From Phlegmacium glaucopus (lineage: Eukaryota; Basidiomycota; Agaricomycetes; Agaricales; Cortinariaceae): 64,000 nucleotides of DNA. The translations under genes and the position numbers were made by a program. The stretch is from positions 123,651 through 187,650 of the forward strand of contig MU130200.1 in NCBI GenBank assembly GCA_015039465.1, in the 5' to 3' direction. The notes beneath the pieces are model-generated. The model was given only the letters and a program-made list of their open reading frames with translations, made no database searches and was not told the origin of the DNA. This document shows, piece after piece, positions 48,397 to 60,302 of this stretch; positions within the stretch are counted from its first letter, which is position 1; each line of letters begins with the position of its first letter.

Positions 48397-49462
48397 CCAT
48401 GAAAATTTCAAATACAACCAAGGTGGAGTCAGGGAGTCAGCATCTATGCTGCAGAATGAAGTGTCAGTCAGCACGAACCAGAATCGAATTAGTGACGACA
48501 GGTTGAGAAATATGGTAGCAACTAACTATGGTGAAAGAATCCAGAGGACAACTAGGCCACTGTGTAGTGGTCACACGATGGCCATTATACGAAGCAGCTG
48601 CAAAATAGAAGAAGTCAAGGTGGCAATCATATTTCCGTACCTGATGAAGAACTCCCTGATCACTTCGCTTCTGGAATCCTGGGACAACCACACATTGAGC
48701 AGAAGCGATAATGTTGGAGTCAGAGGTTGGAGACTTGGATGAGCAGTATGAACTATGTATTATGTCTTCCACCAGTGAGCAAGATACGCATAGGCATTGT
48801 GGTTATCTTGTTTGTAGCAGGTGTGATATAACTAATACACAATGTAAGCAAAAATATTGAACCAACCAACATTGATATTGCAGTACTAGAAGAGTTATGG
48901 TTCAACAATTCTGAACCCTTGTAATCTCAATGAAACAAGATGCATCAATGTTGAGTCCTCTACTCACTTTGACAGGACGCTGCCAGCTTATCCAATGCAG
49001 GGGTGGCACAACATTACAAATTTTGTGTTCATCATCAAATTGATCATTACCATCAAAAACTTTAGCCCTTCACCCCCGGTTTTCTCGGTTACTTATTATG
49101 TGTGTTTCGGCATCCGTTTCTTTTATAAGGAGGCAGAGCTTTGTGAAGAAAAATCATCATGCCCTCCCAAAATCCTCAAGGATTCCTCCTCGCTTTGAGC
49201 GCACACATCTGTCAGGAAACAAGGATCCCATGTCCATGCATGGTGACAACACCTCTGATTCTTTCAAAAATTCTACTGCCTTGTTGAATCATGTGCCTTG
49301 GGGGTGGCCTTTGTGGTTAAAGCACACAGGTCACAATGTCTCTCCTCTCTCTCCAATGGTGTCTGGGAGTCGGCTGAAGACTCCAATTTGGTCTGGACTT
49401 TTGTGAACAACTTCTGGGCCTTGTCCGACTCCAATCAGGTCACCTATAGCCGCAGGTCACAT
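48397..49462. other. Unassigned repeat-derived sequence
   Basis: Open frame 48377-48742 overlaps the MITE end and has no known domain. The stretch 49060-49450 has fragments that may come from a retroelement (PRFERTHLSGNKDPM). No supported gene. Confidence 0.3.
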
Positions 49463-50348
49463 TGTTGGAATTAGTGATGCCAAAGTTCAGTTCTGAACTG
49501 ACTCACTGAACCTGAACTGACTGAACTGAACTGAACTGAACTGAAAAGTTCAGTTCAGTTCAGGCATATGGAGAATTGGCAGTTCATCCAGTTCGAACTG
49601 AACTGAACTGCTGAACTGATAGGTCCTTGAAGGATGAGAAATTCCTATATATTGATCCATGTTTCCTGGAAATTGGTTCTTTGGTGATGTACAAATGATT
49701 TGGAAGTCCTTTTGGGAGTAAAACAATGATTGAGCAAGGAGATAATGACCATATGATGTGATTATGTTATATATTAGCATTATCCATTTTGGAACATAAA
49801 TACAAATCAGTGGTGTTATATATTCTCAAGGGGTCCTGAGATCATACATGAGTAGAAATTGGGTGCCTAAGGCCTAAGGATGGTCCTTGGACGATGGAAT
49901 TTGCAATAATAAGTAAAATATAGAATTTATAACAGTTCTTCAGTTCAGTTCAGTTCGAACCGGTTCTTTAACAGTTCAGTTCAGTTCAGGAAAAACTTAG
50001 TCAGTTCAGTTCTCAGTTCAGCAAAAAATGCTGCTGAACTGAACTGAACTGAACTTTGGCATCACTAGTTGGAATATTCTAGTTACATTATGTGCTAGTC
50101 ACGTCATATTGCATCATAATTGCGTAGTAGTATGTTGACCAATAGCGGATACAGCTCATAGATTACTATCAGTAGTACAGCCACAGCCCTGTAGAGTATT
50201 TAAGCACATTGATGAGGTGACTCCTTATCGGTGTGAACCAATACTATCGCATACTCATGCCCTTGCATAGTAACCTAAGCTTAGCTTTAGTTATCTTGCA
50301 AGTTTTAGTTCTTCACGCCGACACAAAAATTCTACACACATTCCAACA
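49463..50348 (+). repeat. LTR, family 2, split by a hAT-type MITE
   Basis: TGTTGGAAT at 49463-49471 and ATTCCAACA ending at 50348 are inverted LTR tips. Removing the MITE (49472-50067) and one copy of its 8-bp duplication leaves an LTR of about 280 bp. A promoter-like segment occurs near 50200. No second LTR is seen and no 5-bp host duplication is evident. Confidence 0.6.
49472..50067. mobile_element. hAT-type MITE, 596 bp, inserted in an LTR
   Basis: Ends TAGTGATGCCAAAGTTCAGT and the complement at 50067. Perfect 8-bp duplication GTTGGAAT at 49464-49471 and 50068-50075. Arrays of GTTCA/TGAAC oligomers fill both ends. Same family as 47836-48388 but with the GTGATG variant of the terminus. Confidence 0.92.
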
Positions 50349-50955
50349 ATGACAAGAGAGGTAGGATCCTCTGGCTCAACTGGGTCAACAAGCAATGGCC
50401 ACTTTGGAAGATGAATGATACCATCAACATGACTCTTGCAGAACATGGCCTGGATCCCTTTACAATTATGAAGCAGTTAAAGGTTGCCAAAGTTAGTTCA
50501 ATTTTCCTGTGTATTTTGTCTGTCCTGATGTCCTGTATCTCCAGCTTCCAGATCTCAACGCCTCACAAGTTAGTCTTGCGTATCCCAATCTTGGTGAGGC
50601 CTTCTTTGGTGACAATGCTTTCACGATGGATTGGGTGTGTCTCAAAGAACCTGTCTGGCACTTTATTGATTCCCTTGTCATTGTGTACTGGGCAAAGATA
50701 AGGAAAAGTGACTGGTCAATGACAGGAAAAGAGTGGAGGTACGGAAAGAAAAGGTAGATGCTTCATGAAAAGGTAAGAACTCTCCTTGTTGGTTTGACAA
50801 AGGCTGATGTGAGCACTTTGGCAGAACTATGTTGCCTTGCAGAGTCTAGCTCTCTCCCAAAATCTAACGATGTCCGCAAGTGGCTCAGGACTGTTGACTC
50901 CTTCACCAGTATCCTTCATCAGTATGGAGACAAAGGAGGTCTTTACACTAAGCCG
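50349..50955 (+). other. Transposon-derived ORF fragments, family unknown
   Basis: A likely spliced reading frame runs FTIMKQLK, intron, LPDLNASQVSLAYPNLGEAF, ...FTMDWVCLKEPVWHFIDSL to a TAG near 50757. It continues in another frame as MLHEKVRTLLVGLTKADVST. It lies directly downstream of an LTR, so may belong to that element. I recognise no domain. Confidence 0.35.
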
Positions 50956-52057
50956 CCAAGTCCTGACAGACTCCACTAGGATTCCTAGGAATCTGCCAGG
51001 ACTAAACTAGGAATGATGAATTGAGAAATTCATAGAAATCCCTTGTGTTATTCCTAGTTGAGTCCTGGTTGGAGTCCCATTCCATCCTGAAAAGACCAGG
51101 AATGGCAGGAATATTCCACAGGAATCCACCAGGACTCCACCAGGAATCCTAGGTATTAGAATTAATATTATTCATTACTATAAGGTTGCAATGTCTTATT
51201 GCCATCACAATCTTGTATTTTGTTCAGCTCACAAGGTGGTCATGTGATCACATGTGTACTAGCAGCTCATCTTCTGGCTCATCTCACCACCCTACCATTA
51301 CATAACAACAAATAACTATGACAACAAAGATGGACAATGGACCAAACAATGACAACAACAACAAATAACAAATAACAAATAACAAATAACAAATAACAAA
51401 TAAAATAAAATAAAATAAAGTCAAATAAATTAAATTAAAATTAAAATGACAATGACAATGACAATGAAAAGTGACAAATAACAAATAATAACAAACAATG
51501 ATGAGAGCTCCCTCATGGGGTTTTTTATTTGTTTTAATTTTTTTAATTTCACTTTAGCATTACCACCATGTCACTTTGACCTTCCTTTGAACAAACAGTA
51601 GACAAAGAATGACAAACAATAAACAACAATAATATCAAATAACAATGATGGACAATGGATGTCAGACAAATAATAAATAACAATAAACAATAAACAATGG
51701 ACAAATGACAAATGACAAACAATGATAATGATAGCAACCTCACCAAGGCATTTTTATCACTAGATTATAAACAACATTTTCAAGCTCAGCTCAAAAAACC
51801 CATCAGAATGATATATAACATCACTATTTTAAGGTCATACACATTATTTTCAAACTCAGCTCAAAAAACCCATCAGAACAATATATAACATCACTGTATT
51901 CCCTAAATAGGAATGAGGTAGGACTGAACTGGGAATGGTATGGGAATGGCCAGGACCATGGTGTGAATGACCAGGACAATGCCAGGACTCCTAGGACTAG
52001 TATACCAGGAATAGCAGGACTATACTAGGAATCCTAGTGGAGTCCATCAGGACTTGG
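50956..52057 (-). mobile_element. 1102-bp non-autonomous element, copy 2 (inverted)
   Basis: Reverse-complement twin of 45944-47045. It has the same 1102-bp length and the same TIR CCAAGTCCTGA, and its interior is practically identical, so both copies are young. The intervening 3.9 kb is bounded by inverted repeats and could invert by recombination. Confidence 0.82.
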
Positions 52058-52063
52058 TGGGGG

Positions 52064-52464
52064 TGTTACAACTTCGAACGATTCAGAAGACTCTGATCGT
52101 AGACAGTCGTATAAGAAGAATTTGTTGTTTTGGTAAGCTCCAAAGAATACCAAGAGAGCGCCTCAAGGAATTGTCTTTTAGGAGTTTGAGAGAGATTAAA
52201 GAGTAAGGTAATCAGGTACAATTCTCAAGAACTAGCTAAGGAATACATGTGGTGTAAATACAGTATTTATAGTAAATAAGAGAGTTGTGTATGAGGTGAG
52301 TCGTCCACATGTAAGAAGTGTTGCATAGGTACAAATAGATGAAACAATGAAAAAGATGAGGTGAACATGTGTAAATGGAAATGAAGAATGAATGTAAAGT
52401 GCATGTTGGTGAAACGTCATCGTGTTCAGTGGAGTTAAAGAAAGAAAAATGATTGTTTGTAACA
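52064..52464 (-). repeat. Solo LTR, family 1, copy 3 (inverted)
   Basis: Starts TGTTACAACTTCGAACG and ends TTTGTAACA, the reverse complement of the family-1 LTR. Flanks GGGGG and GTTCT do not match. The LTR abuts the 1102-bp element, so one flank was probably rearranged. Confidence 0.8.
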
Positions 52465-52985
52465 GTTCTATACCTCTGTTCATTCCCTAACACTTATTTG
52501 CATTACTTTACAGGTTAAATGGCACAATGTACCTGTATCTGTAATGAAAATATTTATTCAAGTCACCAACACCATATATTTCCAATCAGAAGTACATCAT
52601 TTTTTGGTCTGGAATAGTACATAATCAACAATATGTCTCATTTACTTTATAACTTCAGGTTTTAGTAATATTAATATACTCCTATTGCAAGAATCCAATT
52701 CAAAGTTGTCACTAGTCAGCAAAATGATTTAGTAGTATTTTTTCTTTTCATGTTTACTTTTAGTGATGTCATAGTTATAACACCAATACTACAAACTTCT
52801 GGCCTCAAATTTCAAGATATATTTATTTCTAAGAAATAAGATGTAATTTTAGAAAATAAAATTTAAAATGAGAATTTCTTGTCTAATTGGTGATATCCTA
52901 ACAAAAGTCTATTTTTGACTGGTTCTTATGGTTTGAACTGGTTCTGAACCTGAACCAAACCAAGAGAACCGGTTCTGTTGGTTCA

Positions 52986-53033
<48 letters not shown>

Positions 53034-53079
53034 AGAAAATGGGTCCCAAACCAAACCAAACTGAACTTTGGCATCCCTA
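52465..53079. mobile_element. hAT-type 3' remnant with GGTTCT array
   Basis: Seven tandem GGTTCT units (about 52990-53033) precede the terminus ACTGAACTTTGGCATCCCTA at 53079. No left end or target duplication partner is visible. 52465-52880 holds nothing recognisable. Confidence 0.55.
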
Positions 53080-53390
53080 ACATTGCATATGACTCATTGT
53101 ATGAGTCACTTCTATTTTTAACTATGACTCACCTTTTACATGCAGACGACTCATACACATATGTGACTCATTCTTTTACTATAAATACTGTATTTACTCT
53201 ACATGTATTCTCTAGCTAGTTCTTGAGAATCATACCAACTTTCCTCTTTGATCTTCCTCAAACTCTTAAGACAATTCCTCGAGACAATCTCTTGGTATTC
53301 TCCTGCTCACTTTGAATGACAAATCTATTTTTATACAACTGTCTATGGTCAGAGTCAACTGAACTGTTTGAAGTTGTAACAACATTCTTG
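53080..53390 (+). repeat. Diverged LTR of family 1
   Basis: Shares ACTATAAATACTGTA, CTCAAACTCTTAAGAC, ACTGTCTATGGTCAGAG and the ending GAAGTTGTAACA with the other family-1 LTRs, but with many substitutions and an unclear 5' end. An ACATT string occurs on both sides. Confidence 0.55.
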
Positions 53391-54561
53391 TGGCCCACTA
53401 GTCCTTTTTTACTTCATACCATTTCAGATAGTGATACCAAAGTTTGGTTCTGAACCGATGCAAGAACCGAGGAAAGAACCGAACCATCAGTTCAGGTTCA
53501 GTTCAGTTCAGTCCAAATATTTTGGGCTGTTGGTCCGGTTCTCGGTTCTCACATTTCTAAGATTTTGAGAACCGAGTTTGAACTGGTTTGAACCAAACTT
53601 TTTATAGATATTTTTTGCTAATTTTTCCACTGAGAATTGACCTTATAATCTATAAAATAATGTTGTTAGGTGCCGGACCCAATGTTTTGGGAGTCAGAGT
53701 TTGAAAATTCTAAACCACTTCAACAACACAATACTAATCAACACCAATGACAAGAACAAGGATGACAATGATGAGCACAACAGACCATGGCCACGATGCA
53801 TTCCAGGCTGTACCTGACAAAAATCCTGGGGATGTAGATGAGAGTGAGGAGGAGGAGGAGGAGAAGGATTAAGAGGATCAGGACCAGACGGACGTACCAG
53901 ACAGATGTAAGTGTTGCACTGAACAATGATGCCTTGCTTCAACTATCACCCGGCGATCAGGAAGAAGAAAACATTGCATTGGACAAGGCCAACATACCAA
54001 CACCCTCTGCCTCTTTGAGCATTGAGACCAACACCAAGTCTGGTATCCACATGCATGGCTGGATTACTGCCTATGCAGGCATTGGTCCATCCATGTATTT
54101 TCAAAACCACTTCTTCTCAATGTTGATTCTTGGTCCATACGCTCACTTCATTCACTGGGACCATTGAGAAGCCATCGTCACTTGTCAATTCGATTACACC
54201 AAGCACCCATTCCACATCTTCAACTTCTACCTGCGCTATGGCCAAACTCACACTTCTTCAGAGAGGGTTCAATCCCACAGTTGAGCGTTAATTAAATCTA
54301 ATGTACTTAAACTACAACAGACACATGATGACAAGCAAACAGTGACAAATTAGTATGATGGACGAGCGGCAACAGCGGCCAAGGAAAACATGTTCCAGGT
54401 CTAAAGTGGGGCAATAGGCAGGTGGGGAATCAAGTATGGAAGATGGATAACAAAGCTACGCAGGTTAGCAAAACTCACCTTTTGTCTTTTGAGCTCATAC
54501 ATATCATTTCCCATCTGAATAACAGACCTATACTGTCATGGGATCTCCCTTCAATCCTACC

Positions 54562-55139
54562 TAGTGTTTGGAAGTCCAGTTGCAGGACTGGAAAAAGACT
54601 GCAAAAAGACTGGACCAGACTGCAAAAGACTGGACAAGCAGTCCGGTTTTTTGATTTTTGAGAAGCAAAGACTGGAAAATGACCGGTCTTCGGTTCTAGG
54701 ACCGGTCTGAACCAATATTTTTGTAGCCCCTATTTTTCCCTTTAAAACAAGATAAAGACCGTATTTATTGGTCAAATATTCACTGAGAAAAAATAAAACA
54801 GTAAAAATGTACACAAAATAGTAGGAAACAAATAATATCACCATAAAATTGTCAATTCCCAACGGAATTTAACGTTCTTGGGCTTATTCTAAAGGTATAG
54901 ATCACATCTACATATTTGTCTGATGTTATATATGAAAATATGACCGGTATTTGTCAAAAGTCCGGTCCTGGACAGTCTTGGACCAGGACTGGTCCAGGAC
55001 TGCAAAAAAACCGATGTGGACCGGTCCTAACCGGTCCAGTCCGGTCTTTTGACCTTCTAGAAGCTTAGTGGACCAGTTGCAGTCCCGGTCCTGTCCAAAA
55101 ATACCAAAAAACCGGACTGGACCGGACTTCCAAACACTA
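54562..55139. mobile_element. hAT-type MITE, 578 bp, GGACTGG/CCGGT arrays
   Basis: Ends TAGTGTTTGGAAGTCCAGT and complement CTTCCAAACACTA at 55139. Perfect 8-bp duplication ATCCTACC at 54554-54561 and 55140-55147. Arrays of GACTGG/GGTCC oligomers at both ends. Nested in 53429-57059. Confidence 0.92.
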
Positions 55140-55220
55140 ATCCTACCCTATGCCTCCCAGTCTACACATAACACCACCCATCACCTCAATCTCACCCATT
55201 GATGACAACCCTACATTATC

Positions 55221-55663
55221 GCCTAGGCCAGTACTTTACCCTCCCCCACACATTCCGAGCGGGTCCGAGTGGGTCCGAGCAGGTCCGAGCAGGTCCGAGC
55301 AATCCGAGCAAATTCCGACCAAATTCCGACCAAATTCCGACCAAATTCCGACCAAATTCCGACCAAATTCCGAGCAATCCGACCAAATTCCGACCAACTT
55401 CTGACCTCATTTAGGGTTATGTTAAGGTTTGGTTAGAGTCTATTTAGGGTTAGGATTAAGGTTTATTTAAGAGGTTAGGGCAGTATATTGATCCTAGGTG
55501 GTTATAATGAATTTGATGTAAAATTGGTCGGAATATGGTCGGATTCTGCTCGGATTCTGCTCGGATTCTGCTCGGATTCTGCTCGGAGTTTGCTCGGAGT
55601 TTGCTCGGACTTGCTCGGACCCGCTCGGAATGTGTGGGGGAGAGTAAAGACCTCGCCTAGGCC
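55221..55663. mobile_element. Inverted-repeat MITE with TTCCGACCAAA / CTCGGATTCTG arrays
   Basis: Mirror ends: CTTTACCCTCCCCCACACAT on the left and its slightly diverged complement on the right (55626-55650). GGGTCCGAGC and AATTCCGACCA tandem units lie inside left, GCTCGGATTCT units inside right. Its CTTTAC...CTCCC.CAC tip resembles the flanks of the 1102-bp elements, so these may be one superfamily. The short frames inside are repeat translations, not genes. Confidence 0.75.
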
Positions 55664-56227
55664 TATGGCACTACCCGACACCCTCTGTCACCATGAAATG
55701 TCCCATCACATGATCGCGAGCTTACTACCTTAGCACCTACCCTTACCCATCTCCTGGACCTAGATCTGTAGTCTTAGTCATTATGCCTTAGTCACGAGGG
55801 CTGGTTAGCTATCCACTTAGTAGTTTAGTATTACTCATGGCTGATCCTTATCACTACATACATAAGTACAAATGAGTGCACAGACCATGTACAATTAGTA
55901 TAAGTAGTTAAGGTGCAGATATAGGTTCTGCACCTTGGTCAATAACAACGCTTACAGGGTTCTCCAAGAAGCGTGACTTTAAGTGATGCCTGTTCTACAG
56001 CTTGGAGGTCCTTGCAACCATTCCCTAACATATACACTTTATCTGTGGTTCTGGACTGGATTCTCCTTATCTTTTGCAAGTAGTACATCTTTTATCATCC
56101 CTCCATCATATAATCACAAAATTTATGTCAGGCATTGCTACAATGGCCTGTATTCTCTGCAAACAGTACATGATCCATAAAAAAAACACTAAATATGCTG
56201 AACAAGTAATCTAGGCACAGACCATAC

Positions 56228-56350
56228 AACAACACAATGAATGAATGAACAACAATGAGCAAATGAATGAACAACAACAAACAAACAAATGACAATGAAC
56301 AAATGAACAAATGAACAAACAATGAACAAATGAACAAATGAACAAATGAC
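56228..56350. repeat. Simple sequence, (AATGAACA)n-like
   Basis: Irregular AACAAATG/GAATGAAC tandem tract about 120 bp long within the composite element. Open frames through it are compositional artefacts. Confidence 0.7.
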
Positions 56351-57333
56351 AACGCTGTCCTGGAAATTAGCATTGTGCCATACAGCAATGGCCTACATTG
56401 TCTTGAATCAGCGCTGGCAAGACCATTCTATATGATGGTACTGGGCACAAGCTAGCTGATGTGCCAAAGCCTTTGTATCACCAACCACCAGATGCAATGA
56501 TGTTGACAAAATGTCAATGCTAACCCTATTTTTTGTATTTCATCATACTGTTACTGCTAGTAGATTACTTGTAGCTTATTATGTTGGAATTCTGGATCTT
56601 GTGCAAGCATGCACAATGGTGCCACTCGGATTTCCATATTCGGTTTCTATCTTATTGTTTTCTTGTAGTCTCTCATTATCTCATTGGGTATATAAAGTAG
56701 GTAGATTATGTTGTAACTACTCATCTGTTTGCCTCACGAGCTCACCAAGACAAACTGGAAATCTTACCTTGCTTGATGTGCTAATCTCGTCGTCGACTAA
56801 GCTTCTTAATTTGATTTTAACATATTAGACTAAAATAAAGTACCCCCAGTGGCCCATCACATTGAAATAATAAATTATAAGGTTTTTTCATTGGTTCAAC
56901 GGTTTGAACTGGTCCTAGAACCAGACTGAACCAATAGAACTGGTTCTATCAGTTCTGGTTCTGGTTCTGGTTCAGTTCAGTGAGAGACCCATCAGTTCAG
57001 TTCTCAGTTCTTCAAAAATGGTTGAAGAACCAAACTGAACCAAACTTTGGTAACACTAATTTCAGACCATTCCTTATTCTATTTTATTGTTTTGTATCTA
57101 CATAAGTAGTAAGTACATGGTTATAATAATGAATACCCTCATGCAATTGGGAGGGTCCACTGCTATCCCAAGTGAGCTTGTAGAACAGCTCATTTTAATA
57201 TATTGAACTTAATGAAAAAAATGATGTACTCTAGTCTGACATAGTGATGAAGCTAAACTACACTGGACAGAGCTGGTGTTTGCTACATAGATGCTATGGA
57301 ATAGTATGACTTACTATAAGTGTGGTGATGTGA

Positions 57334-60079
57334 CTATAGGAAACTATATTTTTGTGCAATGTGACTATGACAAGCTATGGGAATTCCCTGAATTTGCTGA
57401 TGCAGATCCTCTGCAATGATAACAGCTGCCTTCTCCCCAATAGCTAGCGCAGTGTTATAGGTGTTAGCTCCCACGTTGTCTGGTGTGATACTGCAATCTG
57501 AAGAGGAGAGTCAGAGATATATCAAGTTTTTTCAAAAACGTAGTAAGATAAATTACCCGCGATTTTTAAGTTCTGCACGCCGTATACATTAAGCCTCTCA
57601 TCAACAACCCCGCCCTGTTCGCGTGGCTTCATCGCACAGGTTCCGATCTAAATATTCGATGGAATGAGTAACATGTAAATGAATCAGGCAAGTTTTTCGC
57701 GTACGGAATGCCAACTTGTTTCCACTAGATAACAAAATATTAGTGCCAGTGCAAGTTTACATTCCCAAGCGTGCGAACCTGTGCGCCTGTGGAATTGATC
57801 AATAGCGTCATCGTCCTCCTTGGAATAAACTATCTCTGAGGTAGATATTTCTGCGGGTGTGCCAACTAGTTGTGTCGCTGCTTGACTACCTTCTGCGAAG
57901 CTTGGGTGTCCGTCTGGAAGATCGCCACGATAAAATTCCATGCGACGAGCGATTTCACGAACGTGCTTATATGCCCACCGCAGTATAACAACATCTGCGG
58001 GACTGAAGGTAGGAAAATTAATATAGTAAACAGAACTTGGCTATGACAGGCCAACTCACTCATCAAGGTATCCAGGTTCGAAGTCCAATCTAGCGTAAGG
58101 ATCAAGCCCAGAGGTGATATGAACACGTCCCACAGAAGTAGGATACCCCTGTTAGATTTTGTAAGTATAGTTCCGAAATCGGAGAAAAACACAAACAGAA
58201 AAGTACGCTATGCTAAAGCATTGTCCGCGAGTCACATCAGGATTCCGCCCGGAATAACTGGCATACGAGTATCAGTTGGAATGGAGTCTTAATAGGAAAT
58301 ACGATGCACCCACAAGGCATATGGTAGCACCAACATAACAGGTTTATCTGGAGCATTTGCGAAATAGGTACTCCATCTATGATCGAACTCTGGAGACATT
58401 GATGATAGCTCTTCATTTGTCGGCCTCATTTTGATTCCGGCATCACCTCCACTGTTTCATGAAATATCAGCAAACACTACAAAAAAAAAGATGACTAAAC
58501 TGACTTGTACGCCATGAGACCTTTTCCATCATGCAGCCACCTCTTTACATGAGCTACAAAGACATCAATCAGTTTACAGCGCATCGTTGAAAAATGCGGG
58601 GTACATACGTTCAAGTTCTTCCTCAGTCCCCCGAAACACTTCGTCCATCGTTTCAGCATCTTCGCTGGCCATGAATGGAATGGAGATTAAATTATGATCT
58701 AGCGGATTCTGGTAAGATGATCGTCATCTGCACTGAGACGCCCCATTATACGAACCCATATAATGTTCTCCAACTCCAGGCAGATCAACAAGTTGTTCAA
58801 TATTGTTCCTCATCAAGACATCCTTTGAGCCAACGCCTGACCTTTCAAGGATAGACGGCGATCCGAACGCCCCAGCAGAAAGAACAACAAGACGTGACGC
58901 CCGTGCCACGAGTGGCTCAGTAGTACCCTTGGCTCTTCCAATTGTATCATCGACATATTCAATTCCTACTGCACGAGTACCCCTACCATATTATATGTCA
59001 TTAATTTGAAACCAGCGAGATGACGAATACATACTCGAAAATGACGCGCACTACACGATGTCTAACCAGAATTTTCAGATTTGTATTGTGATCTTGGTTA
59101 TAAATGTAATGATGAGCGGTATCGGATCGTTTTCCTGTTTCGAGGTCAATGTACCTGGTATAAATATTGGAAGTGAGACGTGCACTTAATTTCGTTTGTC
59201 TACTCACCTGGCCCATCTCTGAATAACGAGCAGAAAATGATTAGCAAATTTTAGATCTGGCAAGATGACTCTGCCTTACCCCATACCCGTTACATGAAAA
59301 GAACGCATTCATATCATCTGTTGGACCACGATGCTTGTCATATTTCTGAGCAGTAGATAGGAAAGCTTTGGCGATGTTCAAAGGTTCTTGTGCGAACGAC
59401 ACTTTGATCGGCCCAGATGTGCCATGGGTAGAATTTGTTGAAACTGCTTGATAAGTTTCTGCCTATGAAAAGTTGTAGTCAGTCACAACTTGAAGGTAGG
59501 TAGATCGTAAACTCTAACTTTTTTGAGAAGTGGTATCAAATGCTCAGAACTCCATCCTTTATTCCCATACACATTTTCCCAATCGTCGTAATCAGAGGCT
59601 GCCGCCCTTGTGTAAAAAACAACTAATCACAATATCAGTTCGAGTATCAAACACGAAGATAACTTTCATACAGTTGACACTAGATCCACCGCCGAGAGCT
59701 CGTCCTGTAGGAACGATGACTGATCGATCACTCAAAGCTGGACTAGGTTTTGCCACATGAAACGTAAAAGTTTCTGTGGGACGCCGGAGGCAACGAAGGT
59801 AGCGCGCCGGCTGTACATGGTTTGGTACATCACGGGTATGTGGACCAGCTTCCACGATCTGAATGATTTGGAATCAGAAGAGTACCGATGGACCAGGATG
59901 GAAACTCACCAAAATCTTCAAGGAAGGATCAGCCTCGGCAAGACGGCCTGCAGTGACGCAAGCAGCAGCCCCTCCTGATTCGATTGTCAGCACGACTACA
60001 ACTCAAGTAGAGTAGAGAGCGCCGTACCTCCTACAAAGATGATATCGTAAATTGTACTGCCATGATCTATTGAGGACAT
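57334..60079 (-). CDS. GMC oxidoreductase, alcohol-oxidase-like, copy 2 (altered C-terminus)
   Basis: Near-identical duplicate of 37050-39754 with the same exon plan. Landmarks: start MSSIDHGSTIYDIIFVGG, VPTGRALGGGSSVN, GAFGSPSILERSGVG, and the VETSWHS and PDNVGANTYNT catalytic regions. The shared sequence ends at about 57404 after AEDL. From there the frame runs into foreign sequence, HQQIQGIPIACHSHIAQKY..., to a TAG at 57334-57336. The normal last eight residues (GIKGVTSG) are thus replaced by about 21 unrelated ones. The exchanged tail lies beyond the catalytic core, so activity may survive. The 5' flank is split by a MITE at 60303-60597. Confidence 0.82.
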
Positions 60080-60302
60080 GATGGGCCAAACTGCAGAGAA
60101 GGAAGGGTGAAGGTATTTATTGACTCTGGGAGGAAGGATGCGATTGACGGGATGTAATGTATGTACATCACTGATTCTTGGTCGGTAAAACCCATGAGAT
60201 CCGTGACTCAAGATCGCTGCTGAAGGGGAGTTAGCGTCTTCCCTTAGGTTTCGTGAGAAGCCAGCGTGAGCGTCATTATTGAATATTTATCTGAATCCCT
60301 TG

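Larger units (their letters stand above)
53429..57059. mobile_element. Composite hAT-type element, 3.6 kb
   Basis: Left end TAGTGATACCAAAGTTTGGT and right end, as complement, TAGTGTTACCAAAGTTTGGT. Perfect 8-bp target duplication ATTTCAGA at 53421-53428 and 57060-57067. It contains two later insertions (54562-55139 and 55221-55663). An open acidic ORF (53750-53870) and frames with IHMHGWITAYAGIGPSMYF at about 54.04 kb are present, but no hAT transposase motif. Either the element captured other sequence or its transposase has decayed. Confidence 0.8.

Noticed and set aside
41217..48965. Possible single large hAT element from TAGTGATG at 41225 to a GTTGAGTC match near 48955
   Set aside because: An 8-bp match is expected about once by chance in 64 kb, and the sequence before 48955 has no complementary TAGTG-type terminus.
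55408..55480. TTAGGG/TTAAGG strings suggesting a telomere relic
   Set aside because: Only scattered, irregular units within a transposon interior; no tandem telomeric array.
55250..55640. Regular short repeats that look like a CRISPR or minisatellite array
   Set aside because: Units are 10-12 bp without spacers and are mirrored at the two ends, so they are subterminal arrays of a MITE; the organism is a fungus.
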